64,000 bases of DNA from Halosegnis longus (GCF_009663395.1 NZ_QKNW01000001.1:434001-498000); one strand, 5' to 3'; shown: positions 8,273 to 17,583, counted from the first letter of the stretch. A program made the numbers and translations. The notes: generated by a model not told the origin, from the sequence alone.

Positions 8273-9652
8273 TCAGGGCTGGTCGGCCGTGTCCTGTACC
8301 CAGACCGTCTTCTCGTTGCAGAACGCCTTCAGCCCCTGTTCGGCGAGTTCGCGGCCGTAGCCGGAGTTCTTGATGCCGCCGAAGGGGAGCCGCGGGTCCG
8401 ACTTCGCGAGTTCGTTCACGAACACCGCGCCCGACTCGATGCGGCGCGCGACTGCCTGCCCCCGCCGTAGGTCCTCGGTCCAGACGCTGCCCGCGAGTCC
8501 CAACGCGGAGTCGTTGGCGAGCGCGACGGCCTCGGCCTCGCTCTCGACGCGGAAGACGGCGGCCGCGGGACCGAACACCTCCTCGCTGGCGAGCGGTGCA
8601 TCCGGCGGAACGTCGGTCACGACCGTCGGCGGGTAGAAGTAGCCGGTGCGGTCCAGCGGTTCGCCCCCGGTCTCGACGGTGCCGCCAGCCTCGACGGTCG
8701 CCGTCACCTGCTCGTGGAGGTCGTCCACGAGGTCCGCCCGAGCCTGTGGTCCGATGTCGGTGTCCGGGTCGGTCGGGTCGCCGACGGTCAGCGATTCCAT
8801 CTCGGCGACGAAGGAATCGAGGAAGGCGTCGTACACGTCGGCGTGGACGATGAAGCGTTTCGCGGCGATACACGACTGCCCGGAGTTGAGCGTCCGGGCG
8901 CGCGCGCCGACGGCCGCGGCCGCCTCGATATCGGCGTCGTCGAGCACGACGAACGGGTCGGAGCCGCCGAGTTCGAGCACGGACGGCTTCAGCTCCTTGC
9001 CCGCAGCCTCCCCGACGGCGCGACCGGCCGGCTCCGAGCCGGTGAGCGTCACCGCCCGGATTCGGTCGTCGGTTATCATCGCGTCGACGCGGTCGGAGTC
9101 GACGACGAGCGTCTGGAACACGTCCTCGGGGAAGCCGGCCTCTCGGAGTATCGACTCGATGGCGAGGGCGCATTCGGGCACGTTCGAGGCGTGTTTGAGG
9201 ATGCCGACGTTGCCGGCGACGAGGTTCGGGGCGATGAACCGGAACACCTGCCAGAAGGGGTAGTTCCACGGCATGACGGCGAGGACGGGACCGAGCGGTT
9301 CGGTGGCGACGAACGACTCCGCCTCCGTCTCCGTGCCGACCGGTTCGTCCGCCAGGTACTCGGGGGCGCGCTCGGCGTAGTGGTCACACACCCACGCGCA
9401 CTTCTCGACTTCGGCGCGTGCACCGTCGATTGGTTTGCCCATCTCCTTGGTCGCCAGTCGCGCGAACTCGTCGGTCCGGTCGCGCAACACGTCGGCCGTG
9501 GCTTCGAGCAGGCGGCGGCGCTCCCGGAGGTCGGTGTCGCGCCACGTCCGGAACGTCTCACTTGCGGTCGCAAGCGCCGCCTCTACGTCGTCGTCATCGT
9601 GGCTCGCGACCGAGGAAAGCGACTCCTCCGTCGCCGGATTCGTTCGCGTCAT
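8273..9652 (-). CDS. NAD(P)-dependent aldehyde dehydrogenase, succinate-semialdehyde type
   Basis: The 459-residue enzyme has all aldehyde dehydrogenase catalytic residues: Asn130 in MPWNYPFW, Lys153, Glu227 in VLELGGSDPF, and the nucleophile Cys261 in NSGQSCIAAKRF. The GGSDPFVVL form is typical of succinate-semialdehyde dehydrogenases, but the substrate is inferred. The ATG at 9652 is favoured over one 21 bases upstream because the family usually begins with a short polar leader. It is followed by the MaoC gene. Confidence 0.93.
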   Translation of the reverse strand: MTRTNPATEESLSSVASHDDDDVEAALATASETFRTWRDTDLRERRRLLEATADVLRDRTDEFARLATKEMGKPIDGARAEVEKCAWVCDHYAERAPEYLADEPVGTETEAESFVATEPLGPVLAVMPWNYPFWQVFRFIAPNLVAGNVGILKHASNVPECALAIESILREAGFPEDVFQTLVVDSDRVDAMITDDRIRAVTLTGSEPAGRAVGEAAGKELKPSVLELGGSDPFVVLDDADIEAAAAVGARARTLNSGQSCIAAKRFIVHADVYDAFLDSFVAEMESLTVGDPTDPDTDIGPQARADLVDDLHEQVTATVEAGGTVETGGEPLDRTGYFYPPTVVTDVPPDAPLASEEVFGPAAAVFRVESEAEAVALANDSALGLAGSVWTEDLRRGQAVARRIESGAVFVNELAKSDPRLPFGGIKNSGYGRELAEQGLKAFCNEKTVWVQDTADQP

Positions 9653-9737
9653 GTGAGGAGATAGCACGACCACGCGTAAAGCTGTCGGGGTCGAAGCGAA
9701 CGGAGGGAGTTTAGTAGACGGCCGCTAACAGACGGGT

Positions 9738-9962
9738 ATGTTCGACCGTCTCGTCGCCGTCGATAGCGCGCTGTCGGAAAGTCAGAAGCTGTTCGGCGGT
9801 GCCGTCATCGTCGCGCTCGGCGTCGTATTCATCGCGCTGATGAGTTTCGGGGAAATCGGCGCGGAGTCAGTGAAGATTGTGTTGGGTATCGCCGGCGCAA
9901 TCTGCGTCATCGTCGGCACGCTGCTCGTCGGCACCTCGGAGAACCGCGAGCACGCCGTCTGA
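9738..9962 (+). CDS. Small membrane protein
   Basis: The 74-residue protein has two hydrophobic helices, at about 20-42 and 48-67, with a short charged tail. A TATA-like TTTAGTAG at 9710-9717 lies about 25 bases before the ATG, so it may be leaderless. The family is not recognised. The stop ends one base before the convergent SDR gene. Confidence 0.7.
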   Translation: MFDRLVAVDSALSESQKLFGGAVIVALGVVFIALMSFGEIGAESVKIVLGIAGAICVIVGTLLVGTSENREHAV

Positions 9963-10652
9963 TTACCAGTCGATTCGCTCCTTGTCGCGCCAGAAGGCCC
10001 CCGACGGGTTACCGGGCGTGAACCGACACAGCCACGTCGGCGTCGCTGCCCCCTTCTCGACCGATCGCTCTGCGTCCTCGCCGCCGAGGTCCGTCCGCAC
10101 CCAGCCCGGACAGACGGCGTTCGCCATCAGCCCCTGTTCGTTGTACTCGCCGTGGAGATACGTCGTCAGCCCGTTGAGGCCGGCCTTCGAGACGCGGTAG
10201 GCGGGCGAGCCGCCGTCCATCCCCGACAGCTGTCCCATCCCCGAGGAGACGTTGACGACGCGACCGCCGTCCTGCTGGACGAGCAGCGGGACGAGATGTT
10301 TACACACGAGCATCGGGCCGCGGAGATTCGTCGCGAGCGTCCGGTCGATGCGCGAGGGCGGCTCCGCGACGATGTCGTCGCCGAACTCGCCGATGCCGGC
10401 GTTGTTGACGAGGATGTCGAGCCGTCCGACCTCGGAGAAGACGCCGTCGGCGATGGCGTCGATGTCCCCTTCCTGTGTCACGTCGAGCAGGACCTTCTCA
10501 CACCCGTCCGGCACCTCGGCGTTCATCGACCGCGCGCCGGCGTACACCGTCGCGCCGAGGTCGTTCAGGTTCCGAGCGATTTCTGCGCCGATACCTCTGT
10601 TCGCACCGGTGACGAGCGCGACCTGTCCGCCGAGGTCGTCGTGGAGTTCCAT
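9963..10652 (-). CDS. Short-chain dehydrogenase/reductase (SDR)
   Basis: The 229-residue classical SDR has the NAD(P) motif TGANRGIG at residues 15-22, the NNAGIGEFG motif near residue 83, and the active-site tetrad region with YRVSKAG. The substrate cannot be told from sequence. The start at 10652 is chosen over an upstream ATG because the domain begins there. It stands downstream of a small winged-helix gene on the same strand, with a 49-base gap. Confidence 0.92.
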   Translation of the reverse strand: MELHDDLGGQVALVTGANRGIGAEIARNLNDLGATVYAGARSMNAEVPDGCEKVLLDVTQEGDIDAIADGVFSEVGRLDILVNNAGIGEFGDDIVAEPPSRIDRTLATNLRGPMLVCKHLVPLLVQQDGGRVVNVSSGMGQLSGMDGGSPAYRVSKAGLNGLTTYLHGEYNEQGLMANAVCPGWVRTDLGGEDAERSVEKGAATPTWLCRFTPGNPSGAFWRDKERIDW

Positions 10653-10701
10653 ACCTGCGTGTCGGCGGGCGAGAAGAAGGGTCTGGCTGTTCGGTCTCGG
10701 G

Positions 10702-10938
10702 TCAGAACGCGTAGGGGTCGTCTGCACCCGCGATTTCGGGCACGACCCACGTGCCGTCGGCGTCCTGTTCGACCTCGCCGGCGTCCTGTAGCCGTCGCAG
10801 TCGCTCCTTGGCTTCCTCCGTCCCGATGCCGATCGCGCCGGCGATACCGCGGGCCGTCACGCCGTCGCTCTGTTCGAGCACCTGGAGCACGTCGTCGCCG
10901 GGTGCCTCGTCGTCGAATCCCCCGTCGTTGTGTTGCAT
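10702..10938 (-). CDS. Small winged-helix-like protein
   Basis: The 78-residue acidic protein contains a helix-turn-helix-like run, DGVTARGIAGAIGIGTEEAK, followed by LQDAGEVEQDADGTWVV, which looks like a wing. It probably binds DNA or RNA, but no target can be named. It lies downstream of adk on the same strand with a gap of 69 bases. Confidence 0.7.
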   Translation of the reverse strand: MQHNDGGFDDEAPGDDVLQVLEQSDGVTARGIAGAIGIGTEEAKERLRRLQDAGEVEQDADGTWVVPEIAGADDPYAF

Positions 10939-11007
10939 GGCCGTACGTCGCTGGCGGGGGTATTTGAGGATGTGGTTGTGCGGCTGCCGTGTGAGCCGAC
11001 CCCGTGG

Positions 11008-11655
11008 TTAGGCTCGCTGCTCGATTGCCTCCTGCACGTCCTCCCACACCTCGTCGGGCGTGCCCTCGCCGTCGATTTCGGCGTACGCCTCCGTGCCGGC
11101 GTAGTGGTCGATGACCGGTTCGGTGTTCTCGGCGAAGACGCGGAGCCGCTCGCGGACCGTCTCCTCGGTGTCGTCCTCGCGCTGGGTGAGTTCCGCGCCG
11201 CACTCGTCACAGACGCCCGATTCCTCGGGCTGGTCGAACTCGACGTGGTAGTTCTCGCCACACTCCGGGCAGACCCGGCGGCCGGTGAGCCGGTCGACCA
11301 GCTCCTCCTCGCTGACGGCGAGTCGGAGGACGGCATCGAGGTCCGTCCGCTCGTCGAGAAACTCCGCCTGCTCGATGTTGCGCGGGTAGCCGTCGAGGAC
11401 GAAGCCGTCGGCGTTGTCGAGTGCCGTGACGACGATTTCGTTGACGACCTCGTCGGGGACGAGTTCGCCGGCGTCCATGAAGCCGCCGGGCGTGTCGAAC
11501 TCGAAGCCCAACTCGGAGATGTCCATCCCCTTGTTGGCGCGCAGCGCGTCGCCGGTCGTGATGTGGTCGACGCCGAACTCGTCGCTGATTCGTGAACTCT
11601 GGGTTCCTTTGCCGGCACCGGGAGCACCGAGTAACAGCACGCGTGGCTTGCTCAT
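11008..11655 (-). CDS. adk: Adenylate kinase with zinc-binding lid
   Basis: The 215-residue enzyme interconverts ATP, ADP and AMP. The P-loop [12 protein letters not shown] lies at residues 10-21. The lid carries two Cys pairs, CPEC at 129-132 and CDEC at 149-152, as in long bacterial-type adenylate kinases with structural zinc. This is the bacterial-type family used by haloarchaea. It is divergent from dys; the spacer contains 34-base repeats. Confidence 0.97.
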   Translation of the reverse strand: MSKPRVLLLGAPGAGKGTQSSRISDEFGVDHITTGDALRANKGMDISELGFEFDTPGGFMDAGELVPDEVVNEIVVTALDNADGFVLDGYPRNIEQAEFLDERTDLDAVLRLAVSEEELVDRLTGRRVCPECGENYHVEFDQPEESGVCDECGAELTQREDDTEETVRERLRVFAENTEPVIDHYAGTEAYAEIDGEGTPDEVWEDVQEAIEQRA

Positions 11656-11740
11656 GGGCTGGGTTCTCGACCCCTGCGTAAAACTCTGAAGAAACTGGCC
11701 GCACTCGCCCCGATTGTCCGTGCGAGCTGTTGGTCTGATT

Positions 11741-11842
11741 ACGGACCGCGCCGCCGTGCGGACCGGCGCGGACTACGGACCGACTCGCCGTGCGGGTCGA
11801 GGCGGACCATGGACCGCGCGGTTGAAACCGCTCCCCGGTGAA
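11741..11842. repeat. Three 34-base tandem repeats in the adk-dys spacer
   Basis: Units start at 11741, 11775 and 11809, exactly 34 bases apart. Each starts ACGGACCG or ATGGACCG. The first two share CGCCGTGCGG at the same phase and end in similar GCGGAC. The third decays after about 11 bases. They lie between the divergent adk and dys genes, where a binding-site array or promoter duplication is possible. Confidence 0.6.
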
Positions 11843-11850
11843 CCGCGAGT

Positions 11851-12876
11851 ATGAGCGACGAGAGCAACGAGTGGGAGGAACCCGACCGCGAGGAGTTCAG
11901 CCACGACCCGCTCGGCCACACGCACGTCTGGGAGGAGATGACCGTCGGCGACCTCGTGGAGGGGTACGGCGAGGCCGGCATCGGGGCCGCCGACGTGCAC
12001 GAGGCCGCCGACATCTACACGGAGATGCTGGCCGACGACGACTGCACCGTCTTCATGTCGCTGGCCGGTGCGATGGTCCCGACGGGAATGCGCCGCGTCG
12101 TCGCGGACCTGATTCGCGACGGCCACGTCGACGCGCTCGTCACGACGGGCGCGAATCTCACTCACGACGCCATCGAGGCCGTCGGCGGCAAACACCACCA
12201 CGGCCGCGCCGAACACGAGGAGCGCACCGAGCGCGAACACGACGAGACCCTCCGCGACGAGGAGGTCGACCGCGTGTACAACGTGTATCTCCCACAGGAG
12301 CACTTCTCGCTGTTCGAGGCCCACCTCCGCGAGGAGGTGTTTCCGCCGCTCGAAGCCGAGGGGACGGTCGGTATCGAGCGGTTCACCCGCGAACTCGGAA
12401 AGGCGAACGCGGCCGTAAACGAACGCGAGGACATCGAGGAGGGACCGGGAGTCGCGGCCGCGGCTTACGAATCCGACGTGCCGATTTACTGTCCGGCCGT
12501 CGCGGACTCCGTGCTCGGACTGCAGGCGTGGATGTACTCACAGACCTCCGACTTCTCGCTCGACGCCCTCTCGGATATGACGGCGCTGACCGACCTCGCG
12601 TACGACGCCGACCGCGCCGGCTGTCTGCTCGTCGGCGGCGGCGTCCCCAAGAACTTCACCCTCCAGACGATGCTCGTCACGCCGAACGCCTACGACCTCG
12701 CCGTCCAGATTACGACCGACCCGTCGAGTACGGGCGGGCTGTCGGGCGCGACGCTGGACGAGGCGCGCTCGTGGGGAAAACTGGAGAAAGGTGCCCGCAA
12801 CGCGACCGTCGTCGGTGACGCGACCGTCTTCTTACCGCTGCTCGTCGCGGCCGCCCGCGAGCGACTGGCCGAGTAG
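11851..12876 (+). CDS. dys: Deoxyhypusine synthase
   Basis: The 341-residue enzyme transfers aminobutyl from spermidine (or an archaeal polyamine route) onto the lysine of initiation factor aIF5A, the first hypusine step. The conserved active-site region GGGVPKNFTLQTML near residue 268 contains the catalytic lysine. The NAD-binding stretches LAGAMVPTGMRR and TTGANLTHD are present. The start at 11851 fits the family, and the upstream spacer is repeat-rich. It is divergent from adk. Confidence 0.95.
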   Translation: MSDESNEWEEPDREEFSHDPLGHTHVWEEMTVGDLVEGYGEAGIGAADVHEAADIYTEMLADDDCTVFMSLAGAMVPTGMRRVVADLIRDGHVDALVTTGANLTHDAIEAVGGKHHHGRAEHEERTEREHDETLRDEEVDRVYNVYLPQEHFSLFEAHLREEVFPPLEAEGTVGIERFTRELGKANAAVNEREDIEEGPGVAAAAYESDVPIYCPAVADSVLGLQAWMYSQTSDFSLDALSDMTALTDLAYDADRAGCLLVGGGVPKNFTLQTMLVTPNAYDLAVQITTDPSSTGGLSGATLDEARSWGKLEKGARNATVVGDATVFLPLLVAAARERLAE

Positions 12877-12881
12877 CCTGC

Positions 12882-14003
12882 TCACTTGTCGCGCGTGAGT
12901 CGGTCGTCGCCGTGGCGCTCGCGCAGGTCGCGGAGATACGCCCGCTGGTCGACCATTCGCGGGGTCGGCTCCGCGAACGCGTCGGCGAACATCTCGTCGG
13001 GGTCGGCCTCCACCTCCGAGAGCTGGTCGACGGCCGCAGCCATCCGGTCTTCGTTCGCCTGCTCGATTGCTTCGACCGCGTCGTCATCGAGCACGCCCTG
13101 TCGGCGAAGATACAGCTCCAGTCGGTCGATTGGATCGACGCGCTTCCACTGGTCGACCTCGCTGTCCTCGCGGTAGGCCGTCGGGTCGTCGGCGGTCGTG
13201 TGCGCGCCGTAGCGGTACTCGACCGTCTCGATGAGCGTCGGCCGCGACTGCGCGTCGGGGTCGGTCGCCTTCTCGCGGGCCGCGAGCGTCACCTCGTAGA
13301 CGGCGAGGGGGTCCATCCCGTCGACCTGTACGCCGTCGAAGCCGTACGCCTCGGCCTTCTGCGCGATGGTGTCGGCGGCGGTCTGCTCCTCGCGGGGCAC
13401 CGAGATAGCCCACTGATTGTTGTGACAGATGAACACCGTCGGCGTGTCGTAGACGCCGGCGAAGTTCAGCCCCTCGTGGAAGTCCCCCTCCGACGTTGCG
13501 CCGTCGCCGAAGTGACAGACGACCACCTCGTCGTCGTTTCCTTGGAGCTTGGCGGCCATCCCGAGTCCCGTGACGTGGGGGATGTGGTCGGCGATACAGA
13601 TGTTGAGCGGGAAGATGCGGTCGTCAGCGAGCGCGGCGTTGCCCGACTCGTGGCCGGCCCAGTAGTGGAGGTATTCGGGCGGAAAGCCACGCACCAGCGG
13701 CGCGGCGTGTTCGCGATACTGGTACGACACCCAGTCGTCCTCGTCGAGCGCGTACATCGACCCGAAGCCGGACCCCTCTTGGCCGGCCATCGGCGAGTAG
13801 GTCCCCATCCGGCCCTGTCGCTGGAGACTCACCATCCGGTCGTCGAAGTGGCGGCCGAGCTTCATGTCGGCATAGAGGTCGCGAAGCGTCGTGTCACTCG
13901 CCGTCGGCTCGTACCCCTCGCGCAGGTGGCCGTCGGGCGCGAGCAGGCCGACGCGGTCGTCGTAATCGCGGGCCAACAGCGTGCGGCGTGCCGACTCGTC
14001 CAT
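12882..14003 (-). CDS. 2-oxoacid dehydrogenase E1 component, alpha subunit (thiamine diphosphate)
   Basis: The 373-residue protein carries the thiamine diphosphate binding motif from GDGATSEGDFHE to FICHNN, as in E1 alpha subunits of pyruvate or branched-chain 2-oxoacid dehydrogenases. No E1 beta, E2 or E3 gene is next to it, so the partner must be encoded elsewhere or the cluster was broken. It converges with dys. Its 5' side lies about 130 bases from the left end of the Trk island, so insertion may have changed its promoter context. The substrate is not determined. Confidence 0.9.
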   Translation of the reverse strand: MDESARRTLLARDYDDRVGLLAPDGHLREGYEPTASDTTLRDLYADMKLGRHFDDRMVSLQRQGRMGTYSPMAGQEGSGFGSMYALDEDDWVSYQYREHAAPLVRGFPPEYLHYWAGHESGNAALADDRIFPLNICIADHIPHVTGLGMAAKLQGNDDEVVVCHFGDGATSEGDFHEGLNFAGVYDTPTVFICHNNQWAISVPREEQTAADTIAQKAEAYGFDGVQVDGMDPLAVYEVTLAAREKATDPDAQSRPTLIETVEYRYGAHTTADDPTAYREDSEVDQWKRVDPIDRLELYLRRQGVLDDDAVEAIEQANEDRMAAAVDQLSEVEADPDEMFADAFAEPTPRMVDQRAYLRDLRERHGDDRLTRDK

Positions 14004-14132
14004 ACTTTCCGTGTGGCGCGCGCCGACATAGTTCTGTCCGAGCGCTTTTTCTTCCAGACCCAGTAGCCACGGGTGGCCGATGACGAGCGACCGGGCCGAG
14101 CCGGTGTAGGCAGCCGGCGGTGACGAACCCTA

Positions 14133-14146
14133 TGAGTGCCGAGGCC
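14133..14146. repeat. Putative left attachment site of the Trk island
   Basis: The 14 bases TGAGTGCCGAGGCC recur exactly at 20710-20723. G+C drops sharply within about 30 bases to the right of this copy. The paired copy sits at the other compositional edge, next to the integrase operon. The bases beyond the core differ, so the recombination core may be this 14-mer. Confidence 0.6.
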
Positions 14147-14295
14147 GACCACTCTGGTCCCGTTATTTAGCCTGAAACGGAAGATAATGGCACTAATGGC
14201 GTGAAGACAGAAGCGGAAGTTGAATAAGCTCGTTTCTCTCATCGTCTGTAATCTGAAAAATAAATCATTGACAGAGGATTTGATTAGACCCAGTT

Positions 14296-15852
14296 TCAAC
14301 GGTAGAGATTGAATCGCTGGAAAATGGCACCAATCAGTACCGCAACGGGGATGATTTCGAGGCGTCCGACCCACATATTGATGATCAACATTGCCTTGGC
14401 CGAATCAGGCATCGTCGGGCCGGTAATCCCTGAGTCCAGCCCGACGTTACTCTGGGCGCTCATTACGTCGAAGATAACGTACTCGAGGGGATGAGTTGGT
14501 GAGAGAACACGGAGCAAGACAGCAACGCCAATCGCCAAGAAGACAACCCAGAAGATGAATACGACGGTTGCTTCCGTATACTCACGTTGCGCCTGTCCTT
14601 CGTCAAGTCGTCGTTTGCCGATTTGGAGATACTGAACCGCGGCCGATGGCCTGAATACGTCTCGAATCTGCCAGGCGGTTCCCTTGACTAGTGTGATCAC
14701 ACGGATAAGTTTGAGGCCACTTGTCGTTGACCCAGCTGCGCCCCCCGTAAGCATTCCAAGACACATCAATAGTGTTGCGCCAGCACTCCAGACCTGTTCT
14801 GTCCCCTCACCGACCGTCGCAGTACCGAATCCAGTATTCGAGACCGCGGACACGAACTGGAACAGCCCGAGTCTAAATGTTTCTTCAAGTGTATCGTACT
14901 GACCATTCGCATACAAGATCCCTATCAGCGTAAGTGAGCCAGCAATAAACCAAATGAATACCCACCGCGTCTGCAAATCGGCGTAGAAGTTCCGTATCTC
15001 GCCCTTATAGATCAAATAGTGGATAGGGAATGCGATACTGCCGGCGAACATCACCGGCACGACGGCGTATTCGATTAGTGGGTTATTGTAATGTCCGATC
15101 GACGCCGCGTGGACGGAGAAACCGCCGGTTGCGATTCCTGTCATCCCATGATTGATCGCGTCCCACAGCGGCATGCCGACCAGCAAGAACAGGATGACTG
15201 ACCCGAGAGTGAGCCCCACAAAAATCTTCCAGATTTCCCTAACCGTTGTCACGATACTTGGATGAATCTTTTCCGACCGAGCTTCACTCTCGTAGAGCGT
15301 ATACGACCCACTGGTTCCGCCACCCCGACTGAGAATTGCGACGGTCAGTACGATAACGCCGACGCCGCCAATCCATTCGATGAATGACCGCCACCAGTGC
15401 AGCGACCGTGGCAGCTGCTCTTCGACAGCAGCCATCGTGAGCCCCGTCCCGGTGAAGCCACTCATACTTTCGAACACCGCGTCCAAGGGCTGAAGGAAAA
15501 TAACCGTCGTGTCATCCATTGGTGGGGTATTCATCCAGACTGGAAACGGGTCAATCTGGATCGTCCACGCGATGAACAAGAACGGCAAACCGCCGAGAAT
15601 GCCGATAACAGCCCACGCAGTCGCTGCTGTGACCATTGCATCGCGTTTCTCTGGCGGATCAGCGTCCTGGTATCGCCAGGCGAGTCCAGTTCCGAGTACA
15701 CCCATTATTACCGCCGTTACAGCAAAGGAGGGGATTGCGTAATACTCACTATTAACCGCTGACACGATGATCGAAATTGCCGACATTAGCGAAATAGCCT
15801 GTATAATCCGACCAACGTCGTGTCCGACCGCTTTTGTGTTTACTCTTAGCAT
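14296..15852 (-). CDS. trkH: TrkH-family potassium uptake protein
   Basis: The 518-residue membrane protein is the K+-translocating subunit, with about ten hydrophobic helices and four selectivity-filter loops: TGTGLT (134-139), ATGGF (241-245), NTGFG (339-343) and NVGLD (469-473). All four filter glycines are present. A TATA-like TTTATT (minus strand) at 15874-15879 lies about 25 bases before the ATG, so it may have its own leaderless promoter besides read-through from trkA. Codon use is clearly less G+C-rich than in the flanking chromosome. Confidence 0.95.
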   Translation of the reverse strand: MLRVNTKAVGHDVGRIIQAISLMSAISIIVSAVNSEYYAIPSFAVTAVIMGVLGTGLAWRYQDADPPEKRDAMVTAATAWAVIGILGGLPFLFIAWTIQIDPFPVWMNTPPMDDTTVIFLQPLDAVFESMSGFTGTGLTMAAVEEQLPRSLHWWRSFIEWIGGVGVIVLTVAILSRGGGTSGSYTLYESEARSEKIHPSIVTTVREIWKIFVGLTLGSVILFLLVGMPLWDAINHGMTGIATGGFSVHAASIGHYNNPLIEYAVVPVMFAGSIAFPIHYLIYKGEIRNFYADLQTRWVFIWFIAGSLTLIGILYANGQYDTLEETFRLGLFQFVSAVSNTGFGTATVGEGTEQVWSAGATLLMCLGMLTGGAAGSTTSGLKLIRVITLVKGTAWQIRDVFRPSAAVQYLQIGKRRLDEGQAQREYTEATVVFIFWVVFLAIGVAVLLRVLSPTHPLEYVIFDVMSAQSNVGLDSGITGPTMPDSAKAMLIINMWVGRLEIIPVAVLIGAIFQRFNLYR

Positions 15853-15873
15853 GAATCCTCAGTTAAGATACCG

Positions 15874-15879
15874 AATAAA
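15874..15879 (-). promoter_or_regulatory. Candidate TATA box for trkH
   Basis: The minus-strand sequence TTTATT is centred about 25 bases before the trkH ATG at 15852, the distance expected for a leaderless haloarchaeal transcript. Confidence 0.35.
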
Positions 15880-15967
15880 CGGCTTTTTACACGTACCATC
15901 AGCCTGTATCGAGTTACCCCGACCGGTGGAGAAGTTAGCCACATTAGCAAAACTATATTTTTGTCAG

Positions 15968-16654
15968 TTATATCGCCCTGTCCTCGTGGTGACCAAAAAG
16001 ATCGGTGAGTTCTGGGTCGGCTCCGTTCGCGGAATAGACCGTCAGTAGATCGTTCACTTTGATGTGGGTGTTTCCGCGCGGCGTTAGTGGCTTGTCTTCT
16101 GTTTCTCGGCCGATAGCAACAATCAATACGTCATCTGGCAACAGGCCTTCTTCACCTGCTTCGTTGAGTGTCTTTCCAGCAATTGGTGCATCCTCTGTGA
16201 CCGTAATTTCAAAGACTTCGGCCTCCTCGCCGATTCTCATATAATCGACAATTGCTGGTCTGGCGACTGCCCTGTACAGATGTCCAGCGATTAGCTGTTG
16301 TGGGTTTTCGATCGTGTTCACGCCGATCTGGCGGAAGAGGTTCATGTGCTCCGCGTTATGAACGACTGACGTAATCGCTGGAATCTCAAGTTCCTTGGCT
16401 AGCAGACAGACCATCACGTTCGTTGCGTCCTGATCGGTCGTCGAAATGATCGCGTCAGCACGATCCGCACCGGCGTCCTCCAGCGTCTCCTTCGTAGTTG
16501 CATCCGCATTCAGTACCATACAGTCGTAGTCACTGGCGATTTCGTCGGCTTTCTGTGTGTCCCGTTCGATAACGACCACTTCGTTACCTGACCGAGTCGC
16601 AATGTCGATCAGTGGCGATCCGATGTCACCTGCTCCAACGATGATGATGTACAT
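15968..16654 (-). CDS. trkA: TrkA-type cytosolic regulatory subunit (RCK_N plus RCK_C)
   Basis: The 228-residue protein has an NAD-binding RCK_N domain starting with GAGDIGSPLIDIA (glycines at 7-12) and an RCK_C tail from about residue 145 to 215. It would form a ring under TrkH and gate potassium uptake by nucleotide binding. It is a single RCK module rather than the double form of enteric TrkA. It lies between usp and trkH on the same strand, with gaps of 56 and 115 bases. Confidence 0.93.
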   Translation of the reverse strand: MYIIIVGAGDIGSPLIDIATRSGNEVVVIERDTQKADEIASDYDCMVLNADATTKETLEDAGADRADAIISTTDQDATNVMVCLLAKELEIPAITSVVHNAEHMNLFRQIGVNTIENPQQLIAGHLYRAVARPAIVDYMRIGEEAEVFEITVTEDAPIAGKTLNEAGEEGLLPDDVLIVAIGRETEDKPLTPRGNTHIKVNDLLTVYSANGADPELTDLFGHHEDRAI

Positions 16655-16710
16655 GTGTAGTATGAATTATGCGTTTGTTGGCATTTCACGCGACTGGCGT
16701 CGGGTTACAC

Positions 16711-17154
16711 TCACGCTCCGCTCACCTCTCGGTCTGGTAGAACCAGAATCGGAATGTCGCTGCTCTGAACGAGATTGTGGGTGACGTCGCCTGTCAGCAG
16801 CTTGCGCCAGCGGCTCCCCCCACGAGGAGTAAAGACGATTGCACTGGCAGTACTGTCGTGGGCCGCATCCACGATCGACGATGCGATGTCGGTTCCGTAG
16901 CGGAGATCTGTTTCGAGCGTGATCTCCGAGTCGGCCAACTTGTCGGCAACGATTTGGAAAATCTCCTCGGCACGCTGTTCACGTTGCTCAACGGATGCTT
17001 TATCAGGGGCACCACCAGCCTTTTTAATTACGTGGACGGCGATTACAGTCGAATCCGACCCCTCAACATATGGGCGGAGTGCAGCTGTCGTCGCCGTGGC
17101 GTCATCACGGTTGGCAACTGGAACAATAACCCGCTGGGAGAACGGTTCAGTCAT
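16711..17154 (-). CDS. Universal stress protein of the Trk island
   Basis: This single-domain USP has 147 residues from the ATG at 17154. Its core [20 protein letters not shown] closely matches the host USP at 1050-1469, and both share the FTPRGG stretch. The start is chosen at MTEPFSQRVIVPV, where the first beta-strand begins; the longer open frame upstream is an overlap with the next gene. It overlaps the hypothetical gene upstream by eight bases and precedes trkA, so it is probably part of a Trk control module. Confidence 0.9.
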   Translation of the reverse strand: MTEPFSQRVIVPVANRDDATATTAALRPYVEGSDSTVIAVHVIKKAGGAPDKASVEQREQRAEEIFQIVADKLADSEITLETDLRYGTDIASSIVDAAHDSTASAIVFTPRGGSRWRKLLTGDVTHNLVQSSDIPILVLPDREVSGA

Positions 17155-17506
17155 CTGAATCGCCTCCGGCGTCCTCATTGACTTTCCCAAGATAGTGCCA
17201 TTTGTACCGGCCCCCCTCGTCGTCGATATGTGGTTCCCATCTGACTCTGTAGGCGAACGGACCGCGTGCCTCACCCGTTTCATCCGGTCGTTCTACGACA
17301 GCGATTGTGTACGCGCCGTGATCCTTTACAAGAGCGAGTTCCTTCCCAGGGCACGATTCGATTGCATCCGTTATCGACGGATGTTCTCGAAGGAGTTGCT
17401 GTGCGTAATCGATAATCACCCTGAGTTCGCTATCACTGCGGTCTTCAATTGCAGTAATAAGTCGTTCAGGGAGATCGTCCGGGGGATCGATATCAGATGA
17501 AGTCAT
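17147..17506 (-). CDS. Hypothetical protein, first gene of the island Trk operon
   Basis: The 119-residue acidic protein begins MTSSDIDPPDD at 17506 and contains a helical segment with ELRVIIDYAQQLLREHPSI, then a likely beta segment with YRVRWEPHIDDEGG. It overlaps the USP gene by eight bases, so co-translation is likely. The family is not recognised. Its context with usp, trkA and trkH suggests a role in potassium or osmotic response, by association only. Confidence 0.75.
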   Translation of the reverse strand: MTSSDIDPPDDLPERLITAIEDRSDSELRVIIDYAQQLLREHPSITDAIESCPGKELALVKDHGAYTIAVVERPDETGEARGPFAYRVRWEPHIDDEGGRYKWHYLGKVNEDAGGDSDD

Positions 17507-17583
17507 ACGTTGTAGTGAATCACTGCCGTTTTTCATTCGGCTGGGTGGACTACGGGACTACTGTCACAGAGTCTGGCTACCAT

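Noticed and set aside
7791-9269. 492-residue minus-strand frame ending in MaoC
   Set aside because: Only the last 145 residues have a domain; upstream is a shadow of the aldehyde dehydrogenase.
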